Below are positions 42,597 to 51,769 of a DNA stretch of 64,000 bases, piece by piece (positions within the stretch are counted from its first letter, which is position 1; every line of letters starts with the position of its first letter). Below the pieces are notes generated by a model that searched no databases, had not been told where the DNA came from, and saw only the letters and a list, made by a program, of their open reading frames with translations. The stretch lies in contig OZ244166.1 of the NCBI GenBank assembly GCA_965216445.1, positions 372,001 through 436,000 on the forward strand. The letters are read 5' to 3'. The position numbers and the translations under genes were made by a program. This DNA comes from MA-ANB-1 sp965216445 (GTDB lineage: Bacteria; Actinomycetota; Acidimicrobiia; Spongiisociales; ZC4RG35).

Positions 42597-43274
42597 ATGC
42601 CTGTCATCCCCTTCTACGGGAGCCAGCACCCCGAACTCTTCCGGATCGAACGGACGGCCATGGACCGTCGGGGTCTGGTGGTGGAGACGCTCAACAATCT
42701 CTTGCCGGAACGGGGCAGGGTTCTCGATATCGGTGCGGGCGATGGATACACCGCGAGGCGGGTTGTAACCGAAGAACGGTCCGTTGTTGCTTTGGAACCC
42801 GCCGCGGAGATGATTCGGATGACGGCTGGAGGTCGTCTTGCCTGGGTCCGGGGAGACGCAGCGTCGCTACCGTTTCGGGACGGCACGTTTGGTGCTGCCT
42901 ACGCAACCTGGGCCTATTTCTTCTCCAGAAACTGGGATCCAACTCCCGGGCTGAAAGAGGCTCACCGTGTGGTTCGGCAGGGCGGTCGCATTGTCGTTGC
43001 CGACAATCTCGGTGGCGACGAATTTACTGCAATGGCACCGGGCGACATTACAGCCGACCGTACCAAGTGGAAGGCATGGGGCTTCGACTGCATCGAGCTA
43101 GCAACCTCCTTTGAATTCGAGTCCGTTGAGGAAGCCAGGCTCCTACTCGGTTTTTACTTCGGCGAGCCTGGGATCGAAGCTGCCGGTACTGAGTTCAGTT
43201 TCCGGGTCGGTGTTTTCGTTGGCGAGAGTGCCGGTCCTCACGCCACGGCTAATCAGGTCGATCAGGCGCCGTGA
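42597..43274 (+). CDS. Class I SAM-dependent methyltransferase
   Basis: A 225-aa methyltransferase with motif I VLDIGAGDGYTARRVV (residues about 41-56), an acidic motif II near VVALEPAAEMIRM, motif III around WVRGDAASLPFRDGTFGAAYATWA, and HRVVRQGGRIVVADNLGG post-motif region. The layout matches the UbiE/Methyltransf_11 group. The substrate is unknown and the neighbours give no clue. Divergent from the secreted-protein gene. Confidence 0.88.
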   Translation: MPVIPFYGSQHPELFRIERTAMDRRGLVVETLNNLLPERGRVLDIGAGDGYTARRVVTEERSVVALEPAAEMIRMTAGGRLAWVRGDAASLPFRDGTFGAAYATWAYFFSRNWDPTPGLKEAHRVVRQGGRIVVADNLGGDEFTAMAPGDITADRTKWKAWGFDCIELATSFEFESVEEARLLLGFYFGEPGIEAAGTEFSFRVGVFVGESAGPHATANQVDQAP

Positions 43275-43291
43275 TCTAATCGTCCGCGATA

Positions 43292-43705
43292 TCAATCATC
43301 ACCGACCAAAGTCAGGTGCGCCACATAGGCGGCGGCACACGAGGCGTCGTATCTTGCCTCGTCGGCTACCAGGAGTTCCCACTCTCCGGGGTCATATCCG
43401 ACGAATCCTGAGTCGGAAGTCTCGGCATACATCTCGAGTTGGCGCATCAAGTCCAAAGTGTTGTCGTTGCGGTTGTCGAAGTTGTTGGAAAGAAACTCGG
43501 TTTCGGCTCTCAGCCGGTGTGCGATTCGAGCAATCGCAGCGTTCTTGATCAGGCGGTTGACTTCCGTTTGATTGTCAGTCTCCCCGGCGATGAGGAGCTC
43601 AGGTGCGTGTGTCGAGCACCAAATTGCCTGGGCGTCGGTGACGGCCGGAGATCCGCATGAGGCCGCCAGCAAGGCGACAACGACAACAACAGTGGATCGC
43701 GTCAC
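43292..43705 (-). CDS. Small putative lipoprotein
   Basis: A 137-aa protein with a signal peptide ending VVALLAASCG (lipobox LAAS-C, Cys at about residue 17) and a helical mature domain. Conserved-looking Cys residues occur in IWCSTHAP and DASCAAAYVAHL. It may form a helical extracytoplasmic domain bridged by a disulfide. I do not recognise a family. It lies downstream of the receiver-domain gene on the same strand. Confidence 0.65.
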   Translation of the reverse strand: MTRSTVVVVVALLAASCGSPAVTDAQAIWCSTHAPELLIAGETDNQTEVNRLIKNAAIARIAHRLRAETEFLSNNFDNRNDNTLDLMRQLEMYAETSDSGFVGYDPGEWELLVADEARYDASCAAAYVAHLTLVGDD

Positions 43706-43752
43706 GCAATCGGAAACAAGTTCGACGACCGGAATCTTCCCTTCCTGGCTGT

Positions 43753-44151
43753 CTACTCGTCTTCGGAACCCGCCAACTCGGCCGCCTGGTCGTCTCGCGC
43801 ATCCGCTGAAATTGCATTCCGCAATTCCTTTGGGTCGAACGGTTTGAGGACCGCTGCGTCGGCCATTGCTCGCTTGGCCAGAAACCGGTCGGCGGACCTG
43901 TCGAGGAGCAGGACGATTCTCGGGGTGATCTTGTCCTGGAACTTGGCCCGCACGTCACGGATGATGGCCATGCCACCCATGGAGCCAACCTGCATATCCA
44001 CCAGTATCACTTCCGGATTCTGATCCAGGGCCGCATCGGCAGCGCCGTGAGGATCCGGAACAACCTCGGTTGTCCAGCCACCGACCGACAGTGCAGCACT
44101 GACATCGTTGACAACCCAGTCGGAATCGGTGACGAGAAGTGCTCTTGGCAT
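43753..44151 (-). CDS. Stand-alone response-regulator receiver domain protein
   Basis: A 132-aa CheY-like protein. ALLVTDSDWVV is the first strand (acidic pair reduced to one Asp plus Ser-Asp), the phosphoacceptor is Asp in VILVDMQVGSMGG, Leu/Ser occupy the T/S strand in IVLLLDRSA, and Lys in VLKPFDPKEL completes the active site. A short acidic C-terminal tail follows. No output domain is present, so it would act by protein-protein interaction. No kinase gene is adjacent; the orphan kinase at 28 kb is a possible but unproven partner. Confidence 0.87.
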   Translation of the reverse strand: MPRALLVTDSDWVVNDVSAALSVGGWTTEVVPDPHGAADAALDQNPEVILVDMQVGSMGGMAIIRDVRAKFQDKITPRIVLLLDRSADRFLAKRAMADAAVLKPFDPKELRNAISADARDDQAAELAGSEDE

Positions 44152-44217
44152 GGAACGCGATCATAGGGCGCCTCTGCCGAATGGAGTAGATCGCAACGGG
44201 TTCCTAACCTTCCGACC

Positions 44218-45453
44218 GTGCGTCGCTTTGTGTTCCTGTTCAGCATGGTCCTTGTCCTGGGTGCTTGTAGCGCCTCCAACGATGGCGGCGGACTCGAAGT
44301 CATCGATGTGAGTGGGCCCCTGGACGCTTCAGCCCTCCAATTCATGATCGACTCGATTGAGGGAGCTGCGGGCGAGGGTCAGGAGCTGGCCATCTTGCAG
44401 ATCAATTCGAGGGCCGTCCTAGATCAGGAGAAGCTCGATGAAGTGACTGCGTTGGTCGCCAACCCACCCCTTCCGGTGGCAATCTGGTTGGGACCAGCCC
44501 CGGCTGTGGCGTTCGGCGGGGCCGCCAATCTGGTTATCGACGCTCCGACCGCGGCTGCAGCCCCGGGTTCCACCATCGGGCGTCTCGATCCGACCATCGC
44601 CGGTGGGGCCACTGGAGGAGCAAGCGATGAGCCCATGGAGGTACCGGTAGAGGACACCGACCTCGCCCTCCAACCCACCATTCGCCAGTACCTGCAAGAC
44701 CTGGACGGGACAACCATGGCGACAAGTGCAGGTGACGTCGTCGTGGAAACGATCATCCCATTTGAAGAAGATGGAGTGAGTGGTGTCACGCTGAAGACGG
44801 TCACGTTCCGAAAACCGTCTCTTGCGACACGCTTCTTCCGGCTTGCGGCAACTCCTGAGGCGGCCTTCTTCTTCTTGGTTGTTGGTTTGTCGATGGTCAC
44901 CTTCGAGTTTTATGCACTTGGGCCAGGAGTTGCAGCAGGTGTGGCTGCCTTGTCGCTGTGGCTGGCCAGCTGGGGCATAGTCAATCTCCCGGTCCGGGCG
45001 TGGGCCCTGGCCGTGGCAGTTGTCGGTTGGGTGTTGCTGACAACGGCTTACCAGAGAGGTGGAGTTCTGGCTTTGACGCTGATCGGAGCAGTCTTCCTCG
45101 AGGTCGGTGGATTGTTCTACGTCGACGGTTCGGGTCAGATCGACCCCCGATGGCACCTGGTCTTGTTGTCCGTGCTGGCCGCCCTCTTCTTCTTCCTGTT
45201 GGCGATGCCGACGGTGCAACGAAGCCGGTTGTCGACCCAGACGATAGGGAGGGACTCACTTGTGAATCTGACCGGAGTCGCCGTATCAGAATTCGATCCC
45301 GACGGTGTCGTTGAAGTCGGTGGAGCACGCTGGCGAGCAACCGCTCATCGCGAGGCAGGCCTGGAGGAGGGGTCACCTGTGGTTGTCTCTGGAGTGGACG
45401 GTCTGTTCCTCGAAGTCGAGCCGCAGAACCAAGAAAACGCGAAAACGGACTAG
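44218..45453 (+). CDS. NfeD-like membrane protein with degenerate protease domain
   Basis: A 411-aa protein with a signal peptide/lipobox (FSMVLVLGACSA), a ClpP-like extracytoplasmic domain (about 28-200), four TM helices (about 215-320) and a C-terminal NfeD OB-fold (about 340-405, LVNLTGVAVSEFDPDGVVEVGGARWRATA). Typical NfeD proteases have a Ser-Lys dyad in a G-TSAAS-type motif. Here the corresponding region reads GGAANLVIDAPTAAAAPGS without that motif, so protease activity is doubtful. NfeD usually pairs with a stomatin/flotillin-like protein; none is next to it. Starts at a GTG. Confidence 0.85.
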   Translation: MRRFVFLFSMVLVLGACSASNDGGGLEVIDVSGPLDASALQFMIDSIEGAAGEGQELAILQINSRAVLDQEKLDEVTALVANPPLPVAIWLGPAPAVAFGGAANLVIDAPTAAAAPGSTIGRLDPTIAGGATGGASDEPMEVPVEDTDLALQPTIRQYLQDLDGTTMATSAGDVVVETIIPFEEDGVSGVTLKTVTFRKPSLATRFFRLAATPEAAFFFLVVGLSMVTFEFYALGPGVAAGVAALSLWLASWGIVNLPVRAWALAVAVVGWVLLTTAYQRGGVLALTLIGAVFLEVGGLFYVDGSGQIDPRWHLVLLSVLAALFFFLLAMPTVQRSRLSTQTIGRDSLVNLTGVAVSEFDPDGVVEVGGARWRATAHREAGLEEGSPVVVSGVDGLFLEVEPQNQENAKTD

Positions 45454-45538
45454 CCATCTTCCAGTTTCTTCCTTGTGCGATTGGTCAGTTCCGATTAGCT
45501 TCTTCCCGTTGTCGCTTTGAGAGCTAGGGAGGAGACAC

Positions 45539-45787
45539 GTGTCTCATAAGGACGAGTGGACGCTTAATGCATTGTGCCGTGGGAATCATGCATATCTCTT
45601 TTTTCCACCATCGACGTTTGAGCGCAAAGACGACCGGGAACGACGAGAGGTGAAAGCGAAGGCGATCTGCGGCGTTTGCCCGGTTCAAGATCCGTGCTCG
45701 TCTCATGCTCTCGATATCCGTGAGCCTTTTGGGATTTGGGGGGGATTGACCGAAGGCGAGCGGAAGACGCTCCTAACCGCTTCTTAG
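45539..45787 (+). CDS. WhiB-family transcriptional regulator
   Basis: An 82-aa WhiB-like protein that binds a [4Fe-4S] cluster through Cys13, Cys44, Cys47 and Cys53 (C-x30-C-x2-C-x5-C) and carries the G(I/V)WGG turn (GIWGG, residues 65-69) followed by the basic TEGERKTLL DNA-contact segment. WhiB proteins pair with the primary sigma factor to control development, redox or antibiotic response. It starts at a GTG with GGAGG upstream. Its end overlaps the convergent selB end by 15 bp. Confidence 0.93.
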   Translation: MSHKDEWTLNALCRGNHAYLFFPPSTFERKDDRERREVKAKAICGVCPVQDPCSSHALDIREPFGIWGGLTEGERKTLLTAS

Positions 45788-47533
45788 TCGCGAACCCAAG
45801 ACTCGAGTGTCGCCCCGGCGACGGGTGTATTGATTCGAATCGAGCCACTCGAGAATTGGAACAACGTACTTCCTGGTGAGACCCAGACTTTCCTTGACCT
45901 CGCCTACGGTGAACGGTGAGGGTAGGGAGGCAACTCGTTCGACGATCTCAGTTATTTGCGAGGGTAGGAACGCCAGAGATTCACTAACCGGGACCAGCTG
46001 GTCTTGTCTGATCAAGAAGTGGACGACTTCTCTGGGCAAAGGGAGTTCATCGATCAAGGGCACTGCCAGCCCTGCCGAGAGAGCATCTTTGGCACGCTCC
46101 CATTCATCAACCTGTTTCCGGGTGAGGCGGGGCTCGTGTTCATTTTCGGCAACATCAGGTCCCCGGAGATCTAACCGTTGGCTTTGCTCGACAACCAATT
46201 CCGCGACCGCGCGTTCCACCCCGAGTTGTTCAGCCAGCGTGGCCAGGGCAACCCCGTTGCGCAGGGGGCGTTCAGCGTGCTCGGTGGCAACAAGGGATTC
46301 GCTCTTTTGCACGAGCGTATCGACGAGTCCCTCCGTGATTGCTGTCTCCCCAACGACGAACCCCGTCCTGGGTGTCCCACCATCGCTGTCGATTCGAAGT
46401 TCGTGGAGTGGTGCCTGACGCCGAATCGCAAGCAGCTGATCGGCACGGTCCGCGGGGTGGAGGTCGATGTCGAGCGGCGCTTCGAAGCTGGCCTTGACGG
46501 GGTGTGGGTCGAGAATCTGCCCACCGGCGATGACCTGTCTTCGGCTGGTGTCCCGGATTATGAATCTCTCACCCATAACAATGGGAATGCCTTCCGCGGC
46601 GGCCAAGATCATCCGACGCTGGTTCGCTTTCAGGATCGTCACGTTGGTCGTCCGTGAACCGATGTGGATTTGGTACGCGCCTCTCGCTGGCAGCTCGTCT
46701 ACGTACCGAGCCAACCGGTAGTTGGCGACAAATCGCGTCGAGATACGCCAGTCGTCTTTCGTTAACAGATCACCTCGAGTCACATCGCCTGTGTCTACAC
46801 CTGAAAGTCCGACCGCGGCGCGGCGACCCGCAGTTATGTGGTCGGTCTCCGTCTCATGGGTTTGCAGCGTCCTCACCTTCGCTTGCGAGCCAGCTGGGTG
46901 GAGGTTGACTCGATCACCGACATGTAGAGAGCCCCCGAGAAGTGAGCCGGTCACAACGGTTCCCGTGCCCGAGACCGTGAACGCTCGATCGACCCATAGA
47001 CGTGCCCGGGACTCCGGGCGACCGGTACCTTCGTCGATCGCTATTGCAAGTAGCCGCTGCAGCTCGGTCATCCCTATACCCTCCGTAGAGGAAACGCGGA
47101 CGATTGGAGAAGCTTGCAGCGACGTGCCCGCAAGCCGATCTTCCGCTTCGAGGGCGGCGAGTTCCGCCGTCTCGTCGTCAACGAGATCGACCTTGGTCAC
47201 GGCCACCACACCCCGATTGACGCCGAGGAGGTCAAGAACCGCCACATGCTCTTCGGTTTGTGGCATCCAACCCTCATTTGCTGCCACCACCAGCAGGGCT
47301 ACGTCAATAGCCTCGATACCGGCCAGCATGTTCTTCAGATAGCGTTCGTGGCCCGGCACGTCGACAAACGACACTTCCTGACCTGTTCCGAGGTCGGCCC
47401 ACGCGAATCCAAGGTCGATGGTGAGGCCACGCTTCTTTTCTTCGGCCCACCGATCGGGGTCCCGACCCGACAGGGCTTCTACCAGGGTCGACTTGCCGTG
47501 GTCTACATGTCCAGCGGTACCGATTAGAGGCAT
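45773..47533 (-). CDS. selB: Selenocysteine-specific elongation factor SelB
   Basis: A 586-aa EF-Tu-like GTPase that carries Sec-tRNA to recoded UGA codons. G1 is GHVDHGKSTL (residues 7-16), G2 lies near GLTIDLGFAW, G3 is DVPGHERYLKNMLAG and G4 is VTKVD. Domains II/III follow, and the C-terminal third consists of winged helices (about 440-586) that bind the SECIS RNA element. It overlaps selA by 10 nt. Neither selC (tRNA-Sec) nor selD is visible in this window. Confidence 0.94.
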   Translation of the reverse strand: MPLIGTAGHVDHGKSTLVEALSGRDPDRWAEEKKRGLTIDLGFAWADLGTGQEVSFVDVPGHERYLKNMLAGIEAIDVALLVVAANEGWMPQTEEHVAVLDLLGVNRGVVAVTKVDLVDDETAELAALEAEDRLAGTSLQASPIVRVSSTEGIGMTELQRLLAIAIDEGTGRPESRARLWVDRAFTVSGTGTVVTGSLLGGSLHVGDRVNLHPAGSQAKVRTLQTHETETDHITAGRRAAVGLSGVDTGDVTRGDLLTKDDWRISTRFVANYRLARYVDELPARGAYQIHIGSRTTNVTILKANQRRMILAAAEGIPIVMGERFIIRDTSRRQVIAGGQILDPHPVKASFEAPLDIDLHPADRADQLLAIRRQAPLHELRIDSDGGTPRTGFVVGETAITEGLVDTLVQKSESLVATEHAERPLRNGVALATLAEQLGVERAVAELVVEQSQRLDLRGPDVAENEHEPRLTRKQVDEWERAKDALSAGLAVPLIDELPLPREVVHFLIRQDQLVPVSESLAFLPSQITEIVERVASLPSPFTVGEVKESLGLTRKYVVPILEWLDSNQYTRRRGDTRVLGSRLRSG

Positions 47534-48858
47534 TGTCTCAGATGGGCGGCGACGACCTCATCGTCATCGACTTCGACCGTACGGAGGTCTATGAGCAGAT
47601 CGCCGCCCTCCCTTCTGGCCAAAACGGGTGGTGACCTGTCCAGGAGTCCAGAGTAGAGGTGGTCCTGTCCCGCCAACCTGACAATCGGAGATTCCAATCT
47701 TGCATGAGTCGCACTGCCGGCACCGATGATCGAGTCCCCGACCTCGACAGCTCCGCCGGTCGATTCGGCGAGGCGCTCGGCGCGGGGTTGCAGATCGGCT
47801 CGTGTCAGGGTCACCATGCGCCAGAAGGGGATGGAAAGCGCTTCGCCGGTCATGTACGAATTCAAGGTGGCTGCCAGTGCGGCGTCGGTTGTCGCGCTGA
47901 CCCGAAGAGCACGAGCGAGCGGGTGGTTTCGAAGCTTCGACACGAGTTCATTCGATCCGGCGATGATCCCAGCCTGCGGGCCGCCAAGCATCTTGTCGCC
48001 GCTGAACAGCACCAGGTCTGCTCCGTCGTCCAGAGCTTGTCGAACACCAGGCTCGTGCAACAGCCATTTGGGAGTTTCCTCGAGCCATGGCGTCGTATTG
48101 TCGAGCAACCCGGAGCCGAGATCGTAGACAAGAGGGACCTCAGCGATCTCAGTGAGTTGCGCGATCTCTACCTCGGACTTGAAACCAGTCACTTCGTAGT
48201 TGGAGGGATGAATCTTGAGCACGACACCGCAGTCGTAAACCTGGAGGGCGGTTTCGTAGTCAGAAGATCTGGTTCGGTTGGTAGTGCCGACTTCGACCAT
48301 CGAGGCTCCGCTCGCGGCCATGACTTCGGGTAATCGGTATGAGCCGCCGATCTCGATGAGCTCGCCACGCGAAACGGGCACAGCTCGACCATTGGCGAGC
48401 GCCGAAAGAGTCAGCAGGACTGTTGCTGCGTTGTTGTTGACCACAAGGGCGTCCTCAGCGCCGGTGAGCAGCCTGAGCAGTCGTCGGGTATGCTCTCCAC
48501 GCGATCCACGCTCCTTTTGCACAAGGTCGTACTCGGTGTTCGTGTAGTTCAAGGATGCCGCTGAACCGGCTTCGGCTGCGCTTGTTGACAGCGGTGCTCG
48601 TCCCAGATTGGTATGGAGGACCACGCCGGTGCCGTTGATCACCTTCATGGGTTTGGCTCGATCATCGTTCCACAGCAGCTTTGCAGCGAGATCCGTCGGA
48701 TCGCCCTGCTCTCCGGCAAGTGTCTTCTCGCGCGCAAGATCAATGGCGCGGCGGGCAAGGTCGACCCGCTGCAGATGTGAGAGTCGAGGTTCTTGGATTG
48801 CATCGGCCAACTTGTCGACCGACGGAAGATTCCGAAGCCCTGGGTTCTGTTCCTCCAT
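47524..48858 (-). CDS. selA: L-seryl-tRNA(Sec) selenium transferase SelA
   Basis: A 444-aa PLP enzyme that converts Ser-tRNA(Sec) to Sec-tRNA(Sec) using selenophosphate. The N-terminus LRNLPSVDKLADAIQEPRL is the tRNA-binding domain start, VINGTGVVLHTNLGRAPLS is the family hallmark, and VNNNAATVLLTL is the PLP phosphate region. The catalytic Lys lies in LVLFSGDKMLGGPQAGII. It is followed directly by selB in an overlapping operon. The pair implies at least one selenoprotein elsewhere in the genome. Confidence 0.95.
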   Translation of the reverse strand: MEEQNPGLRNLPSVDKLADAIQEPRLSHLQRVDLARRAIDLAREKTLAGEQGDPTDLAAKLLWNDDRAKPMKVINGTGVVLHTNLGRAPLSTSAAEAGSAASLNYTNTEYDLVQKERGSRGEHTRRLLRLLTGAEDALVVNNNAATVLLTLSALANGRAVPVSRGELIEIGGSYRLPEVMAASGASMVEVGTTNRTRSSDYETALQVYDCGVVLKIHPSNYEVTGFKSEVEIAQLTEIAEVPLVYDLGSGLLDNTTPWLEETPKWLLHEPGVRQALDDGADLVLFSGDKMLGGPQAGIIAGSNELVSKLRNHPLARALRVSATTDAALAATLNSYMTGEALSIPFWRMVTLTRADLQPRAERLAESTGGAVEVGDSIIGAGSATHARLESPIVRLAGQDHLYSGLLDRSPPVLARREGGDLLIDLRTVEVDDDEVVAAHLRQCL

Positions 48859-48906
48859 GTCAGGCAGTTTGGCACCTATTGGACCTCACGTTCATAGGAT
48901 GTCCCG

Positions 48907-49608
48907 ATGACCGAACCCGTTGTTCCGCGTCCTGCGTCGACAGTCCTTCTGACGCGTGAGAGAAACGGCCAGGCTGTCGAAGTCCTGATGGTGAAACGCC
49001 CGGCTAAGGGTTTTTTTGGGGGGCTCATGGTTTTTCCCGGTGGCGCGGTCGAGGAATGTGACTTTCGCCCCGATGCTCGATGGGATGACACCGAGTTTCG
49101 GATTGCGGGCATAAGGGAGACGGCCGAAGAGGTTGGGATCCTGGTGACTGAGGATGGGTTCTCGTCAGCACCGCAACTGCGTGGTGAAGACCTCCTCGTC
49201 GAGGTCGAGACGCGGGGGCTGGCACTGGGTCTGGATTCGATGACTCTGGTCTCCCGTTGGGTCACGCCCACCTTTGCCCGGAAGCGATTCGACACTCGGT
49301 TCTATCTGGTTCCAGTTCACGGAGATCCCGAGATCGTTCTCGATCGGGACGAACTCGTCGGATACGCCTGGGTAACGCCGCACGATGCCTTGGCCAAGTA
49401 TCAGGCAGGCGAATGGCAATTGATCCTCCCGACGGTGTCACATCTTCGGTGGTTGGAGCGCTGTCCAAGTGTTGGCGACGCGGTTCGATCGGCTGCGGGA
49501 GCCGATGGGTCGACGGTCATAGAGCCAATATCCGGGTCGGACGAGCTTCTCATCAGATATCGACCGCCCCTGCCTTCAGAGACGGGAAGAGCCTCCATTG
49601 AGGATTGA
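48907..49608 (+). CDS. Nudix hydrolase (NUDT19-like)
   Basis: A 233-aa Nudix protein. FGGLMVFPGGAVEECD opens the fold and the core RETAEEVGI carries the R-E-x-x-E-E metal-binding part. The Nudix box has an insertion between the first G/E and the RE motif, as in NUDT19-like hydrolases that act on CoA derivatives or nucleotide sugars. The MBL-fold gene starts inside its 3' end (11-nt overlap). Given the acyl-CoA theme of the region a CoA-type substrate is plausible but unproven. Confidence 0.87.
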   Translation: MTEPVVPRPASTVLLTRERNGQAVEVLMVKRPAKGFFGGLMVFPGGAVEECDFRPDARWDDTEFRIAGIRETAEEVGILVTEDGFSSAPQLRGEDLLVEVETRGLALGLDSMTLVSRWVTPTFARKRFDTRFYLVPVHGDPEIVLDRDELVGYAWVTPHDALAKYQAGEWQLILPTVSHLRWLERCPSVGDAVRSAAGADGSTVIEPISGSDELLIRYRPPLPSETGRASIED

Positions 49609-50374
49609 ACGGGTACTGGCCAACAACCCTGGCCCATTCACGGGACCGGGCACAAACACCTGGCTTCTCGACGATGGAGCCGGGCGTCTGGCCGTCATCG
49701 ACCCCGGACCAATCGACGCTGTCCATGAGAGGTCCATCCTCGAACTCGCCGGTAACCGAACTATCGAGACCGTATTGGTAACGCACACTCATATCGACCA
49801 CGCCCCAATGGCTAACCCGATGGCTCGGGAGCTTGGAGTCCCCACCATGGGTTTCGGCCCCGGACCACTGTTTGACCCAGATGTTCGCCTGGACGTGAGG
49901 GATTTGGTGCCAGTCGGAGCTATGCACCTCCAGGTGGTGCACACTCCGGGCCATGCCGACGATCACCTTTGCTTTCGTGTTGGCGATGTGCTCTTCAGCG
50001 GGGATCACATCATCGGGGGCTCCTCGGTCATGGTGGACACGATGGGTCCGTATCTGGACTCGTTGCGCAAACTCCGAGGGACCGGCCTGTCTCGTCTGTA
50101 CCCCGGTCATGGTGAGGAAATGGATGAGCCTGACTCGGTGATCGACTGGTACCTGGCTCACCGGTTGCAACGTCACGCGGAGGTCTATGGGGCGGTTAGG
50201 AATGGTGCCCATCGGGTAATGGAAGTGGTTGAGATGGTCTACAAAGATGTCGATAAGTCCTTGTACCCGCTCGCGGCACGATCGGTCGAGGCGCATCTGG
50301 TCTTGCTATGCGAGGAAGGACGAATAGCCTTAGAAGAGGACGGCATGACCTATCACGCCTCCAACCCCCTATGA
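49598..50374 (+). CDS. MBL-fold metallo-hydrolase (LACTB2-like)
   Basis: A 258-aa metallo-beta-lactamase-fold protein. The dinuclear zinc motif is THTHIDHAP (H63-x-H65-x-D67-H68), with further ligands His in VVHTPGHADDH and Asp in LFSGDHIIGG. The N-terminus (NNPGPFTGPGTNTWLLDDG) and C-terminal winged-helix-like region match LACTB2-type hydrolases, which include endoribonucleases. It starts at a TTG inside the Nudix gene and overlaps the M23 peptidase start (ATGA). This co-occurrence with a Nudix protein is common in bacteria. Confidence 0.88.
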   Translation: MRIERVLANNPGPFTGPGTNTWLLDDGAGRLAVIDPGPIDAVHERSILELAGNRTIETVLVTHTHIDHAPMANPMARELGVPTMGFGPGPLFDPDVRLDVRDLVPVGAMHLQVVHTPGHADDHLCFRVGDVLFSGDHIIGGSSVMVDTMGPYLDSLRKLRGTGLSRLYPGHGEEMDEPDSVIDWYLAHRLQRHAEVYGAVRNGAHRVMEVVEMVYKDVDKSLYPLAARSVEAHLVLLCEEGRIALEEDGMTYHASNPL

Positions 50375-51531
50375 AAAACCTTGCCCGCACCCTTGCCGGT
50401 CTGCTCGTATTGGCTCTTGCTATGCCGGCCCTGGCCCAAGTAACCGAAGAACAGGTTGATCGCGCCCGCGACGAGGTCAACGCGCTGGTTTCGGAAAGTG
50501 CCGACCTGGGCCAGCAAGTAGAGGAAGCGTTTGCGCGTCAGTTCGCACTCGAGCACGAAATCGCCGAACTCACCGAATCGATTGACTTCGCCAAAATCCA
50601 GCTCGCCGAACTCGAAGAGAAACTCGAAGAAGTGGCCGTAGAGATGTACATGGGCTCATCGACCGCTGGCCAATTGCTGGCGTTGATCTCTGGGAGCGAC
50701 GAGGACTACGAAGCTGCCACCGAGTACTTGAAAGAGATCAACGGTGTTGAAACCAGTGTGATCAACGAGCTACGAGTCTTTCGTGACGAACTCGACCGCC
50801 AGACGTCCCGTTTGGCTGCGGCCTTGAATGAGCAGGAGCTCAACGCTGCCGAGTTGGAGGTCCTGGCCGCACAGCTCTACGAAGATCTGGCCGAGGCGCA
50901 AAACGTCTACGACGAACTGGTGGCTACCAAAGCCGCCGAGGATGAGGCAAGAAGGTTGGAGGAGGAGCGTCGCCGCCTCGAGGAGGAGCAGCGTCAGCGT
51001 GAAGCCGCTACAACAACGACAACAACCGCGGATTCGACTTCCACAACGGCCAATGGCGGAGGAGCCACCACGACGACAGCCCCGGCAGCAACCACGACTA
51101 CGTCACCTCCACCACCACCTCCGACGCCCGGAGGGGGAGCCTGTCCGGTTGCTGGCGCCGTTTGGTTCACGGACACCTGGGGAGACCCGAGGAGCGGAGG
51201 TCGGAGTCACCAGGGGGTCGACATGATGGCCACTCGAGGAACTCCGGTAGCTGCAATATTCTCCGGAACGATCACCAGCCTCAAGAACAACAGCCTGGGC
51301 GGTAAGACGATCTGGCTGAACGCGTCGGGCGACACTTACTACTACGCCCACCTCGACACCCATGCTGCAGGGCTATCGGTCGGTCAGTCCGTCGGCGAGG
51401 GTGAAATCATCGGCACGGTCGGCTCGACTGGCAATGCCTCGGATCTATATCCCCATCTGCACTTCGAGTATCACCCCGGTGGTGGATCGGCCGTGAATCC
51501 CTACCCGCTGGTGAAAGGGATTTGCGGGTAG
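50371..51531 (+). CDS. Secreted M23 peptidase with coiled coil (EnvC/NlpD-like)
   Basis: A 386-aa exported protein: signal peptide (LARTLAGLLVLALAMPALA), a long coiled coil at about 24-215 with heptad-like Glu/Leu repeats, a Thr-rich stalk (about 220-255) with a Pro run, and a LytM/M23 domain (about 260-386). Metal ligands are seen in SHQGVDMMA and HLHFEYHP. The coiled-coil/M23 layout matches peptidoglycan hydrolase activators or lytic enzymes working at the septum. The start ATG overlaps the MBL stop by 4 nt. Confidence 0.9.
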   Translation: MKNLARTLAGLLVLALAMPALAQVTEEQVDRARDEVNALVSESADLGQQVEEAFARQFALEHEIAELTESIDFAKIQLAELEEKLEEVAVEMYMGSSTAGQLLALISGSDEDYEAATEYLKEINGVETSVINELRVFRDELDRQTSRLAAALNEQELNAAELEVLAAQLYEDLAEAQNVYDELVATKAAEDEARRLEEERRRLEEEQRQREAATTTTTTADSTSTTANGGGATTTTAPAATTTTSPPPPPPTPGGGACPVAGAVWFTDTWGDPRSGGRSHQGVDMMATRGTPVAAIFSGTITSLKNNSLGGKTIWLNASGDTYYYAHLDTHAAGLSVGQSVGEGEIIGTVGSTGNASDLYPHLHFEYHPGGGSAVNPYPLVKGICG

Positions 51532-51547
51532 ACCGGTGGACGCGAAG

Positions 51548-51569
51548 CGAGGACCCTCGCGAGTCCTCG
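51548..51569 (+). terminator. Hairpin downstream of M23 peptidase gene
   Basis: CGAGGAC/GTCCTCG 7-bp stem with an 8-nt loop, 16 nt past the stop. No T run follows (GGTTCGTATGG), so it is at best a weak terminator. The rest of the 238-nt gap to the RDD gene shows no gene; a GGAGAG site (51758-51763) belongs to the next gene. Confidence 0.4.
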
Positions 51570-51769
51570 GTTCGTATGGGCCCCCCAACCGTCCCCCGGC
51601 CGGTGTCCCTGGCACGTTCTTGGACACATAATCGACTCCACGGTCGGAATCCATAAGGATGGTTGTCAGTCAACCCCAATTGACTAGTCCCCGTTGGGCC
51701 GCACTTCGCCAGCAAGATCTGCGCAATCGTGCTTGAATGCCGCCCGTCACCGATAGGAGAGAAGAACCG

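Noticed and set aside
44419..45219. 266-codon open frame antisense to the NfeD-like gene
   Set aside because: Composition rich in His/Gln/Arg and no domain; the plus-strand protein has clear TM and OB-fold structure.
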